Origin: Bacillota bacterium
Lineage (GTDB): Bacteria > Bacillota > UBA4882 > UBA8346
Assembly: GCA_023394955.1 (NCBI GenBank)
Contig: JAEWZY010000004.1
Coordinates: forward strand, 1-64,000
Length of the DNA stretch: 64,000 nt
Reading direction: 5' to 3'
Positions 25,734 to 34,451 of this stretch are shown here, piece after piece. Made by a program: the position numbers and the translations under genes. Under the pieces are notes generated by a model, which made no database searches, had not been told where the DNA came from, and saw nothing but the letters and a program-made list of their open reading frames with translations. Position 1 is the stretch's first letter; each line of letters starts with the position of its first letter.

Positions 25734-26834
25734 TTACTCGCTGGTAATTCCGATGATAATGCTGGTTCCGGAATCATCGGGAGTGAGCGTTACGCCGCCC
25801 CGGCGGGAATCTTTTTGAAAATCGATCAGTTTCAGATCCCCAATTTCGCTGGCTTTAACCGTCCAACCCTGCGCTTCCAAGTTTTTGATATAGTAGTCGC
25901 GGATCTCCCGGACCGGATCTTGGGAAGTGAAAGTAGCGGTGGAACCGGAAAGGGAACCATTTTTACCGCCAAGGTAACCTCCGGCCACGGCGCGGGGGTA
26001 AACGGGAACATCTTTGGGGAAGTTATCCGGCAGACCGGTACCGACGCTCACCTCCCCGATTTGGATGCGTCCGCCCTGCTCCTTGATGGTCACTTTCCGG
26101 CCGGTGGCTCCGCTGATGATTTGGGAGGCCAGATCCGTGCCGGCATTACGCGAAGCGTGCCGGCCGAATCCGAAGACCGAAAAGGCGAGACCGGCCAGTA
26201 ATAAGACTCCCACGACGATGCCGGCTACTTGAAGCATTTTCTTGGCGGGTTTGAACGGCACGGCTTCTTTCGTGGCAAGCTGTTGATAAGCGAGGGTGAG
26301 CCCCACGATGCCGAAGGGCAGGGTCAGGATGACTCCGATACCCAAAACGACCGCTCCGATGCCGCCCAAAATACCGGTCAGCAGAGCATAAAGCCAGAGA
26401 GGCAGCGGTTCGGCGGCGCAACAATCGATACTCCGCCGGAGTGCTTCCAGCGGTTTCATCTTTTGATCAACCACAAAACCGATGGTCAGCCAGTACAGCA
26501 ACCCCAGTGCCGGTCCGGCGATGAGGTTCACGATCCAGCCCACCGCCGGAATGGCGGTGATAACCCAGATGACCAGCGCGGCGGTCCAGAGCATCAGCGT
26601 CACCAGCAAGGCGGGGATAAATTGATCAAAATGGGCGAAGATCTCTTTGAATTCCCCCTTCTCCCCGCGCGCCAGTTTTAAGCCCAGCGCCAGCAGGCCG
26701 CCGGCCAGCGGCCCGGCCAGGATCCCAAAGGTGATCACGGCCAGTACTCCCGCAATCAGGCAGGCTAATAAGAGAGTTCCGAAATGCTGACGATACAAAT
26801 GGAAACTTTGTTGAAGGTTTTTACCGATGTCCAT
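25734..26834 (-). CDS. Multi-pass membrane protein with extracytoplasmic C-terminal domain
   Basis: A 366-residue protein. Residues 1-235 contain about six to seven hydrophobic segments (LLLACLIAGVLAVITFGILAG, ALLTGILGGIGAVVLGIGVI, VAGIVVGVLLLAGLAFSVFG), resembling DUF975/DUF4013-like membrane domains. The last ~120 residues form a soluble domain starting LPDNFPKDVPVYPRA with EIRDYYIKNLEAQGW, a motif pair I know from uncharacterised bacterial lipoproteins. The start at 26834 follows AGGAGG. No enzymatic residue is obvious. It is probably part of the surrounding envelope locus. Confidence 0.7.
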   Translation of the reverse strand: MDIGKNLQQSFHLYRQHFGTLLLACLIAGVLAVITFGILAGPLAGGLLALGLKLARGEKGEFKEIFAHFDQFIPALLVTLMLWTAALVIWVITAIPAVGWIVNLIAGPALGLLYWLTIGFVVDQKMKPLEALRRSIDCCAAEPLPLWLYALLTGILGGIGAVVLGIGVILTLPFGIVGLTLAYQQLATKEAVPFKPAKKMLQVAGIVVGVLLLAGLAFSVFGFGRHASRNAGTDLASQIISGATGRKVTIKEQGGRIQIGEVSVGTGLPDNFPKDVPVYPRAVAGGYLGGKNGSLSGSTATFTSQDPVREIRDYYIKNLEAQGWTVKASEIGDLKLIDFQKDSRRGGVTLTPDDSGTSIIIGITSE

Positions 26835-26954
26835 TGCTTGTTGCCTCCTATCATTTTTGATTATGTTGCCATAAGTTTTTTGACCTCTTGAAATACTTGT
26901 CGGCCTCCCGGGCGAATACATGGTAAGTGAAACTACAAACTTCCATCCCGGCCG

Positions 26955-28016
26955 CTACTCCATCTCCACTTGCATGCGCAGTTTCCATAAAGCGTCGTCC
27001 TTTTTGGACCAGGCGCCCCCTTTCCACCGCTGCCAACTGCCATTCGGCTTTTCACCATATGCTTTGGTATCTGCCCCAAGGCCATTATCAGTAGACTCAG
27101 TGTAGTCTTTTTCATAAGAGATCCAGAGATCTCCCGAACCGACGGTTGGCTGTTGCCCTGCCGGTATGGGCACCACATGCCAGTTCGAAAATGTGGAACA
27201 AGTGGTTTCGTACAGCAACGGTCCCGGCTCAACCGGGGTTCCAGGGCCATAAAGCTTGATTTTACAATTCGTACCCGATGCATTGAAGTGAATCTCGGTC
27301 ACTTTTCCTCCCCGGTACGTCCCTAATTCATCCGGGGTAAAGCGCGCCGCCATCTCAAGTATTCCTGAAGGGGTTTTTACCCATCGTGTGGGACTAGCGT
27401 CACTACAATATTGAAGCAGATAAGTTCCGGCGGGCGTCGTCCATTTGGCGTAGAGTGTAACAGCGGCCGCGCCCATCGTAAAGGTTTCGTTCGGATTATA
27501 AGTAGTTCCGCTGCCGTTGGCCAGCGTGTTCCAACCGGAGAAGATGTATCCGGTTTTGGCGAGATTACCAGGATTTCCGAGAACCGTGACGGGCTGACCT
27601 TGCTGGTAATTGGCGTTATCTGTCGGTACAAAACCGCTAGTAGATCCGTTGGGATGATAGGTCACGGTGTAGGTGGGGTTTGCAGTCCATTTGGCGTATA
27701 AAATAACATTGGCCGTACCCATCATGAAGGTTCGTTCCGGGATATAAGTGGTTCCGTTTCCATCCGCCTGGCTATTCCAGCCTGCGAAGAAAAGATTAGT
27801 TTTGGCAAGCTGGCCGGTATTTCCGAGAATCGTGACCGCCTGGCCTTGTTGATATTTGGCGTTGTCCACCGGGACGTCTCCGCCGGTGTTGCCGTTACCA
27901 TTATAAGTTACGGTGTAAGTCGTTGTTCCTCCGCCTCCAGAACCACCGCCGCATCCGGCGAAGCTAAAAACAAGAACCGATATCAAAATAAATCTCCAAT
28001 AAGCATATTTTTTCAT
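26955..28016 (-). CDS. Lipoprotein with two Listeria-Bacteroides (InlB B-type) repeats
   Basis: A 353-residue lipoprotein. The signal peptide ends in a lipobox (FAGC, cysteine at about residue 22) followed by a glycine-rich linker (GGGSGGGG). Two ~80-residue repeats follow, each with YTVTYNGNG/YTVTYHPNG, a YQQGQ-VTILGN core, FAGWNSQADG or FSGWNTLANG, and a closing VTLYAKWT. These are the Flg_new/InlB B-repeat beta-grasp modules found in adhesins and surface proteins. The last ~155 residues form a distinct domain with no relative I can name. AGGAG precedes the ATG. A role at the outer face of the cytoplasmic membrane or cell surface is inferred. Confidence 0.82.
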   Translation of the reverse strand: MKKYAYWRFILISVLVFSFAGCGGGSGGGGTTTYTVTYNGNGNTGGDVPVDNAKYQQGQAVTILGNTGQLAKTNLFFAGWNSQADGNGTTYIPERTFMMGTANVILYAKWTANPTYTVTYHPNGSTSGFVPTDNANYQQGQPVTVLGNPGNLAKTGYIFSGWNTLANGSGTTYNPNETFTMGAAAVTLYAKWTTPAGTYLLQYCSDASPTRWVKTPSGILEMAARFTPDELGTYRGGKVTEIHFNASGTNCKIKLYGPGTPVEPGPLLYETTCSTFSNWHVVPIPAGQQPTVGSGDLWISYEKDYTESTDNGLGADTKAYGEKPNGSWQRWKGGAWSKKDDALWKLRMQVEME

Positions 28017-28072
28017 TTTTCATCGCTCCTATCATTCTTACTTCTTGAAACACGGGTCAGTTAATGAAAAAT

Positions 28073-28750
28073 TTATGATTTGCTGATCGCCACGTTATCG
28101 AAGGTATCCGTCTCCAATGTATTTTCATCATAGGAGAAAACAAACATGCCGACATAAACCGGATCGCTCATTGCAACAGTATAACTATTGTAAAACGATG
28201 GAGTCCACGTGTTTCCATCAGCCGAATAAAATCCGGAAAAAACATTTCCATTTCTGACTAATTTAAGATAGATGGGGATTTCTTGAATATCTTCACCTCC
28301 GCTTGAGAAATTACTATCAATCTCCATACGCGATCCAAAACTACAATGATATGGGGGTGAACTTACATCACTTATATAACTTACATAAAATTTAACCATT
28401 TGACTATTTGGCTCAAGGTTATTACGGATCATCAGTCCAGCAGAAGCAAACTTTTTTGTTTTTTGCATTGAAGTTATCCTGGCGATAATAGTAAAGTCTC
28501 CATTAATCGTTTGATAGACAAAATGAAGTTGATCTTTATTCAAGGGCAAGATGTTACCCGCGCCGGTAATGGTGAATGTTCCATTTTGATAGCTGGCTGA
28601 ACCTGCGGGCATTCCCGTCCCGATATCCCGATGAAGCCAAGGAGAAGGCAAAGTTGATCCTCCACCTCCATTACCTCCACCCCCGCAGCCGCTCACCGCT
28701 GACAGAATGATGATTCCAATGATTACAATTGCCAATCGTCCGTAGTTCAT
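28073..28750 (-). CDS. Lipoprotein with concanavalin/DUF1349-like domain
   Basis: A 225-residue lipoprotein. The N-terminus has a hydrophobic segment and lipobox (SAVSGC), then GGGGNGGGG, the same linker style as the lipoprotein encoded next to it. The rest (FVYQTINGDFTIIARITSM, AGLMIRNNLEPNS, YLKLVRNGNVFSGFYSADG, VGMFVFSYDEN) is a jelly-roll of the DUF1349/laminin-G-like type often used for glycan binding. The start at 28750 follows AGGAGGG. The ligand is unknown. It is 56 bases upstream of the B-repeat lipoprotein gene. Confidence 0.8.
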   Translation of the reverse strand: MNYGRLAIVIIGIIILSAVSGCGGGGNGGGGSTLPSPWLHRDIGTGMPAGSASYQNGTFTITGAGNILPLNKDQLHFVYQTINGDFTIIARITSMQKTKKFASAGLMIRNNLEPNSQMVKFYVSYISDVSSPPYHCSFGSRMEIDSNFSSGGEDIQEIPIYLKLVRNGNVFSGFYSADGNTWTPSFYNSYTVAMSDPVYVGMFVFSYDENTLETDTFDNVAISKS

Positions 28751-29180
28751 TGATTGACCCTCCTGATAACTTTTGTGCTTAATATCTTTTAGCAACTCAC
28801 CCTTTTTGTTTTCCCTCTCTTTCAATACCGAAATAGAGGGAAAAAAGGTTCAGTCGGGATTGGAAAAAAACCATGCCAACCCTTTTGATATAGGCCTCGA
28901 AGCATCCCGGTTACCTTCTCTTGCAGGCAAGAGAAGGCCAGGATGAGTTCGTTAAATTTAAACCCGACTTTTTCGTAAACCCTATTTTAAACCCCCCGGA
29001 CGACGAGCCCATCTCGCGCCGAACTTTTTTAGGCCGTGAAGGATGGTGGTTGCCCTTTTAAAGGGCGAGGGATCGCCTTAAAAAAACCGGCGCATGAAGT
29101 AAGAAATGTCCCAAACGGCGAAATGGCCGATCCTTTCACTTTTTTAACTCTCACCCGGTATCTTTTCAGCGGCGGTCTGC
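28751..29180. other. Intergenic region inside the envelope block
   Basis: About 430 bases without a credible gene. They contain a perfect 10-bp-arm palindrome, listed separately, and a GCCCTTT/AAAGGGC hairpin near 29053-29067. This may divide the block into two transcription units, with 28073-22204 being the distal one. Confidence 0.5.
28914..28937. repeat. Perfect palindrome CCTTCTCTTG/CAAGAGAAGG
   Basis: Ten-base arms around a CAGG loop. No T-run on either strand, so it is not a standard terminator. It could be an operator or a remnant of a repeat element. Confidence 0.5.
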
Positions 29181-29633
29181 CTACATCCGTCCCGCGATCA
29201 CCTTGCCGATGGTGATCAAGAACTCCTTATTTTTGGGGTCCTTGGCGCTGGCGAACGGGGTCTGGATCATCACCCCGAACTTGCCTTTGACGAAGGTCAG
29301 GCGGTAAGGCGTGTCGCCCAGGGTATAGGCGGCCTTTTCGCCGACCCCGGCCACTGACGTGTAGTACTTCTGGTTCTTGACCACTTCTTCCTGATAAAAC
29401 TCGGGACCATAAAAGCGGGCTTCCACGATCTTTTCGTTTTTGGCATTGTAAAACTCCAGGGTCAAGGCGACTTCCTTCCGGATTACCCCCTTGATCCCGG
29501 CAGCCTTCTCCACATCGGCCACGTTCAGGTATTTACCGTAGAGACTGGTATTGCCGGCGGCCAAAGACGCGCATGGCAATAACGCCAGAGAGAGTAAGGT
29601 AAAAGCGATCATTAAAATGAAAAAACGTTTCAT
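29181..29633 (-). CDS. Exported protein of an unrecognised family, paralogue 1
   Basis: A 150-residue protein with a signal peptide (about 1-25, LLSLALLPCASLAAG). The mature part (YGKYLNVADVEKAAG, RKEVALTLEFYNAKNEKI, GVGEKAAY, PYRLTFVKGKFGVMIQTP, GKVIAGRM) is clearly related to the product at 30498-30893, which lacks a signal peptide. I cannot name the family. The start at 29633 is set by AGGAGG. The frame continues upstream to 29894 but that part has no ribosome site and a non-protein composition. Confidence 0.7.
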   Translation of the reverse strand: MKRFFILMIAFTLLSLALLPCASLAAGNTSLYGKYLNVADVEKAAGIKGVIRKEVALTLEFYNAKNEKIVEARFYGPEFYQEEVVKNQKYYTSVAGVGEKAAYTLGDTPYRLTFVKGKFGVMIQTPFASAKDPKNKEFLITIGKVIAGRM

Positions 29634-29832
29634 GGATAGTTCCTCCTGTTTCAATGAATTTCTGAATATTATTGTCGGACTGTTTGCCGGCCATGGGTCT
29701 TTAACCCGTGGATTGCGAACGAAGCATTTCACCTTAAATTTCCTTTTATGCCGCCTCAACCGGATAACCTTGGGTTTTAACCTGTGGCCCGGCTTTACCG
29801 GCGCAAGCTCCGGATTCCCGCCCTCTTCGTGG

Positions 29833-30429
29833 CTACTTGAAGCTCGGCATTTTAAAGGGCAGCTTGAGTTCAGTATAGCCGCTGGGCACTTCAAATAACG
29901 AGTCAGCCAATTTACCGGTTTTAATGTTGGTATAATCCACGGTCAGGGTGACGTGGCCTTTGGAGTCTTTCGTCAGATAGCGCACGGGATAATTCAGCGA
30001 TTTGGCGACCCATTGGACCGTCACGCCGTATTTGGGATTTTTATAGGTGTATTGAGTGACCCGGCAGTCATAGCCGTTGACCTTTTCGGTCCCCAGGTCG
30101 CTGGTGGTATACTCATGATCTTTGGAACCGCTTGCCGGGTGAGCCGGATCGAAATTCAAGGCAACTTCCATGTATTGTTTTTCAGCGGGGATTAAGGTCC
30201 AGGACAATTTTTTATCCAGCCTCAAAATAGTGATGCTGCTTTGGTCGTCAACAGTTGTTTCCTGCCGGATTTTTTCGCCTTTGATGAAAACTTTACCGGT
30301 GGAAATCTTTTTTTGGGCGTCGCTTACAGTGATAGCGGCGGAAAATTCAACCGGAGCCGCCGCGACAGTGCCAGTGGCGAATAACACTAGCAACATTGCC
30401 AATAATCCGTTCCAAGATTTACGATACAT
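29833..30429 (-). CDS. Exported LolA/DUF4412-like protein
   Basis: A 198-residue exported protein with a signal peptide (LLAMLLVLFATGTVAAAP). The mature part shows the strand pattern of LolA-fold proteins: EFSAAITVSDAQKK, GKVFIKGEKIRQETTV, SITILRLDKKLSWTLIP, YDCRVTQYTY, KGHVTLTVDYTNIK, and the terminal FEVPSGYTEL. Such folds bind lipids or lipoproteins, but no ligand is shown here. The start at 30429 follows AGGAGG. It is a distant relative of the product at 23249-23842 by its ending and strand pattern. Confidence 0.72.
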   Translation of the reverse strand: MYRKSWNGLLAMLLVLFATGTVAAAPVEFSAAITVSDAQKKISTGKVFIKGEKIRQETTVDDQSSITILRLDKKLSWTLIPAEKQYMEVALNFDPAHPASGSKDHEYTTSDLGTEKVNGYDCRVTQYTYKNPKYGVTVQWVAKSLNYPVRYLTKDSKGHVTLTVDYTNIKTGKLADSLFEVPSGYTELKLPFKMPSFK

Positions 30430-30497
30430 TGCAAAAGCCTCCTGATAGTTTTCTAGAATCATGGTTTTGATTTTTTGTTTATACAAATCGATTTTTC

Positions 30498-30893
30498 TTA
30501 CAACCGCCCCGCGATCATCTTACCGACAGCCAGCAACTGCTCCATATTTAACAGGGTTTTCCCCCCTTCCAGCGGAGTTTGAACCATGACGCAAAATTTT
30601 CCTTGAAGAAAGGTGATCCGATAGGGCATACCGGGAATTGCCAGACCGGCTCTTTCGCCGATTCCTGGAATCTCAACATAATAATCCCGGTTTTTTTCAA
30701 CCTCGGCTTTATAAAAACCCGGGCTATTGAAACCGGCTTCCAATATTTTTTCATGCTTATCGTTATAAAACTCCAGGGTAAACGCGATTTCTTTTCTGGT
30801 GACGTCTTGGAGACCGGTAATTTTTTCAACATCAGCCGTAGTAAGGCATTTTCCATAAGGGCTTTCATTGGAAGCAACCGGTAAAACAGCCAT
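30498..30893 (-). CDS. Unrecognised family, paralogue 2 without signal peptide
   Basis: A 131-residue protein homologous along its length to the exported product at 29181-29633: YGKCLTTADVEKITG, RKEIAFTLEFYNDKHEKI, GIGERAGL, PYRITFLQGKFCVMVQTP, GKMIAGRL. It begins MAVLPVASNES with no hydrophobic leader. AAGGAG before the ATG at 30893 fixes the start, so the lack of signal looks genuine. One cytoplasmic and one exported member of a family within one block suggests a matched pair. It is the first gene of the minus-strand block and faces the divergent regulator genes. Confidence 0.7.
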   Translation of the reverse strand: MAVLPVASNESPYGKCLTTADVEKITGLQDVTRKEIAFTLEFYNDKHEKILEAGFNSPGFYKAEVEKNRDYYVEIPGIGERAGLAIPGMPYRITFLQGKFCVMVQTPLEGGKTLLNMEQLLAVGKMIAGRL

Positions 30894-30963
30894 GCTGAAC
30901 TCTCCTTGGTAATTATTCAGTTTAATTAAATCAAACGGCTCTGACCAAAATCTTGTCAAAATC

Positions 30964-30993
30964 TTATCAACGATCTGGCAGGCATGTTATAAT
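30964..30993 (+). promoter_or_regulatory. Sigma-A-type promoter of the tandem regulators
   Basis: TTATCA (30964-30969), an 18-base spacer and a consensus TATAAT (30988-30993), with GGAGGTG and the start codon within 28 bases. The divergent envelope block starts at 30893, so this 127-base gap must also hold that block's promoter and any operator. Confidence 0.6.
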
Positions 30994-31020
30994 AAGTGAA
31001 GACCTTATGGAGGTGGGCCG

Positions 31021-34000
31021 ATGACCCCGATTATGGTCACCAAACTTTTGCCGCCCCGGAGTAGCAGCGAATTAATTGAACGGCCGCGCCTTTTAGAATT
31101 ATTCTCCCTGAATCAAGGGGTAAAATTAATCGTTTTGGCGGCGCCGGCCGGCTATGGCAAAACCGTAGCAACGCTTCAATACGTCAACACCCTTAGAGTT
31201 CCGTTTGTCTGGTATCAACTGGACCGTTACGATAATGATCCGGCCGTCTTTGTGCAGTATCTGATCGCCGGAATCGGGCGTCATTTTCCCGGCTTTGGCG
31301 CGGAAACGCTGCAATTGGTCTTGCAAAGCAATATTACGTCAGCTTGGCGTTTAATCGTGATTACGCTCATCAATGAACTGGCCAATCTGCCGGAGCGGGA
31401 TTTAACGTTGATTCTCGATGACTACCATGTGATCTTCACGCCGGAGATTCATCAGTTCATTCAGGAATTATTGGAATATCTCCCCGCCGGCATTCGTCTG
31501 GTAATGATCAGCCGCCTCTCGCCTCCTTTGAATTTCTCCCGTTACCAGGTAGCGGGGGAGATGGTGCTGTTCGACAGCGCCACCCTGCGGTTTACTCTGC
31601 CGGAAGCGCAGGAATTTATCGCGAAAAAACAGCTGGCTCCTGCCCCGGAAGTAGTGGATTCGTTAATGGCCAAAACCGACGGTTGGCCTGCGGCTTTGAA
31701 GCTATTGGCTTCGTCCGCCGTCACCAATGATTTTGTATTGCAATCAAAGAACGCGGAACATATCTACGATTACCTGGCCAATGAAGTATTGGACCGTCAG
31801 CCCGCGGCGATCCGCGACTTTTTGCTTGCCACCGCGGTTTTGGAGAGCGTCACCCCGGAAATGTGCGACTTATTATTGGAGCGGAACGACTCTCGCAGTA
31901 TTCTGGAGCGCTTGGAGAAACAACAGTTATTATTAATGCCGCTGGCCGGGCAGAACAAAGCCTACCGTTATCACCAGTTATTTCGCGATTTTCTGCTGGA
32001 GCGGCTTGGTTCACGCCAAAACTCACTACTGCAGCGAGCGGGGCAAATCGCGGCCCAAAACGGCGACTGGGATCACGCCATTGAGTACTTGAGCGCCGCC
32101 GGAATCAGCCCGGAGCTGATTTCGCTCCTTATCGAAGCGGGCCGGCCGGCTTTTCTCCAGGGGCGGTGGCAGACGGTGGAACGCTGGCTGGGAATGTTAA
32201 CCCGGGAAGCGATTGCCGCGAATGAGTGGTTAGCGCTGTTTCAAGCCAGGATCGGCGTCTACCGGGGCAAACTGGAGGAGGCCGAGGCTTGGGTGGGTAA
32301 AGCGTTGACCGGTTTTACCAGCCGGCAAGATCCGGCGGGTAGCGCCGAATGCCGGCTGCTCGAAGCGCGGATTTTGCGGTGTTTGGGACGGTGCCGGGAA
32401 GCTCTGGCATTGCTGGAGCAAGTGGAAGGCACCCTGGCGCCGGAAGCCTTAAAAGGGCGTTTTGATCTGCCCATGGAAAAAATGCTGATTTTCGTGATCA
32501 CCGGCGATTTCGCCGCGGCGGAAGCGCTCCTCCAATCGGCGCTGGCGACGGCCGGCAAAGGGAACGACGGCCGCCTGATCGCTCATTTGCTGGAAGGTTT
32601 GGGCAATATCTATTATTTTCAGGGCCAATATGCCAAGTCGCTCCAATGTTATCAGCAGGGCGCCGCCAGCTCTCCGGAGCAGATATTGCCGAGCTATTAT
32701 ATGCAAGACAATATCGCCACGATTTATCAGGATTGGGGCGAGCTGGACAAAGCTTTTGAATATGCCGAACGGAACGTGGCCTTGAAGGAGCGATACGGTT
32801 TGAACGAAGCGCTTCCCTCCGCTTATGTGCAGTTGGCCGCGATCTGGGTTGACAAAGGCGACTTAAACAAAGCGGAGGAGTTGTACAACCGGGCGATTCA
32901 ATTAATACGGGAAAACAAAGGAGAGCGCTTTTATTTAAAGCTGAATCTGGTGTTCCTGGCGCGTTGCCTGGGATTGCAAAACCGCTGGCTGGAGGCGCGG
33001 GAAAGGGTTAGCGAAGCTTTGCGGGAGGATATCCAGTCCGAGTTAGTCAATGCGGTTTGCCAATCGGTGGGGGCCATAGCTTTGATCCGGACGGAAAATC
33101 CTGAGCAAGGCAGCCGGATGTTAAACGAAGCGGTAACGGTTTTAGAGCGGATTTCTTTTCCAGCGGCTTTAGTCTGGGGTTATACCGATCAAGCGTGGTA
33201 TTATTGGTCTATTAACGAGGTTGACCTGGCTTTGGAAGCGATCGGGAAAGCCTTAAACTGGGCAGCCCGGTTAAATTCGCTCCAACACTTTATCACTTAT
33301 TTCGCAATGATTCGTCCCGTATTGACCTTGGCTTTAGCGCACGGGATCGAACCCGCTTTTATCCAGCGGATCATGGTTCGTTTGGGAAAACCTTCGCTGG
33401 ACGTTCTCCGGGATCTGGCCAAGCATCCCGCTGCGGAAACGCGGCGGAGGATCATTGGGCCGCTGGCGGAGATCGGCGGTGATGAGGCCGTCGCCATCTT
33501 ACAAACGCTGGGCGCAGACCGGGATGGGGGAGTCCGTCAAGCCGCTCAGGCGGCACTGGGAGGTTACCAATCATTAATCTCCGTGAAGCCGGTAACCGGG
33601 GTAACGGAACAGCAACCGGTCCGTTGCTCGGAACCGGGTCAGGACTCCGTGCCGCTGCTGCAAATTGGGATGCTGGGACCGGTCCGGATTAATTTGGAAC
33701 GGGCCGATATCACCGGAGTCAAGTGGCGCTTTACCAAATCGCGGGATTTGTTATTATACCTTGCCCAGCAAGGGCAGCCGGTTGGTATTAACCGGATTTT
33801 AGAGGATCTTTGGCCGGAGATCCCGCTGGAGAAGGGATTAAACCTCTTTTACGGCGCGTTGCACTGGCTGCGGCAAGTTATCCAAACAGATTCCCGGCCC
33901 GAACTGGTGACCTATCGGGCGAAAACTTGCTACTTGCAGCCTGCGGTTTATACTACCGACCGGCGCCGTTTTGGGGCCTTAATTAATGAAGCTTCCGCTG

Positions 34001-34413
34001 AAGGTGAGGTTAACGAAGAAAACGCCGGTTTGCTGGAAGAAGCGGTAGCGCTCTACCGGGGTGAATACTTAAATCAACTGGACTATCCTTGGGTTATCCC
34101 GGAACGGGAACATTTAAAGCGCCTTTATCTGGAAAGCGCCCTCCGTCTGAGCAAGTTTTATCTCCAAAATCGGGCTCATCTTAAAGCGGTCAAGTTCCTG
34201 GAGCCTTTGGCCGATGAAAACCCGTTACGCGAAGAGATTTTCGGGTTGTTGCTCTCCGCTTACGCCGGACTAGGCGATAAGCTGGCTGTAATCGGAAAAT
34301 ATCAACAGTTACAGGCCAACCTCGATGCCGAGTTGGGATTAAAGCCGGCGCCGGAGCTTACCAAATTATATTACCGGCTGTGCGGTGCGGCTACGGGTTG
34401 CCCGGGTGATTGA
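31021..34413 (+). CDS. Giant MalT-like ATPase/TPR regulator with C-terminal winged helix and BTAD, copy 1
   Basis: A 1130-residue signalling ATPase and transcription regulator. Order: Walker A APAGYGKT (41-48) and Walker B LTLILDDYH (about 128-136) of a STAND/MalT-type NTPase; its winged-helix part (YHQLFRDFLLERL near 320); a TPR superhelix (about 340-770); a HEAT-like segment (about 788-850); then from about 880 an OmpR-type DNA-binding domain (MLGPVRINL, WRFTKSRDLLLYLA) followed by a bacterial transcriptional activation domain to the end. It lacks the LuxR helix-turn-helix of MalT. It is probably activated by an unknown inducer and controls the divergent envelope block. GGAGGTG precedes the ATG. 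Confidence 0.88.
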   Translation: MTPIMVTKLLPPRSSSELIERPRLLELFSLNQGVKLIVLAAPAGYGKTVATLQYVNTLRVPFVWYQLDRYDNDPAVFVQYLIAGIGRHFPGFGAETLQLVLQSNITSAWRLIVITLINELANLPERDLTLILDDYHVIFTPEIHQFIQELLEYLPAGIRLVMISRLSPPLNFSRYQVAGEMVLFDSATLRFTLPEAQEFIAKKQLAPAPEVVDSLMAKTDGWPAALKLLASSAVTNDFVLQSKNAEHIYDYLANEVLDRQPAAIRDFLLATAVLESVTPEMCDLLLERNDSRSILERLEKQQLLLMPLAGQNKAYRYHQLFRDFLLERLGSRQNSLLQRAGQIAAQNGDWDHAIEYLSAAGISPELISLLIEAGRPAFLQGRWQTVERWLGMLTREAIAANEWLALFQARIGVYRGKLEEAEAWVGKALTGFTSRQDPAGSAECRLLEARILRCLGRCREALALLEQVEGTLAPEALKGRFDLPMEKMLIFVITGDFAAAEALLQSALATAGKGNDGRLIAHLLEGLGNIYYFQGQYAKSLQCYQQGAASSPEQILPSYYMQDNIATIYQDWGELDKAFEYAERNVALKERYGLNEALPSAYVQLAAIWVDKGDLNKAEELYNRAIQLIRENKGERFYLKLNLVFLARCLGLQNRWLEARERVSEALREDIQSELVNAVCQSVGAIALIRTENPEQGSRMLNEAVTVLERISFPAALVWGYTDQAWYYWSINEVDLALEAIGKALNWAARLNSLQHFITYFAMIRPVLTLALAHGIEPAFIQRIMVRLGKPSLDVLRDLAKHPAAETRRRIIGPLAEIGGDEAVAILQTLGADRDGGVRQAAQAALGGYQSLISVKPVTGVTEQQPVRCSEPGQDSVPLLQIGMLGPVRINLERADITGVKWRFTKSRDLLLYLAQQGQPVGINRILEDLWPEIPLEKGLNLFYGALHWLRQVIQTDSRPELVTYRAKTCYLQPAVYTTDRRRFGALINEASAEGEVNEENAGLLEEAVALYRGEYLNQLDYPWVIPEREHLKRLYLESALRLSKFYLQNRAHLKAVKFLEPLADENPLREEIFGLLLSAYAGLGDKLAVIGKYQQLQANLDAELGLKPAPELTKLYYRLCGAATGCPGD

Positions 34414-34451
34414 AGCGCAGCGAACCTGTCTGAATTTTCGGAGGGACAGCG

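Noticed and set aside
29634..29894. N-terminal extension of the exported paralogue to 29894
   Set aside because: The signal peptide and AGGAGG site at 29633 define the start. The extension is non-protein-like.
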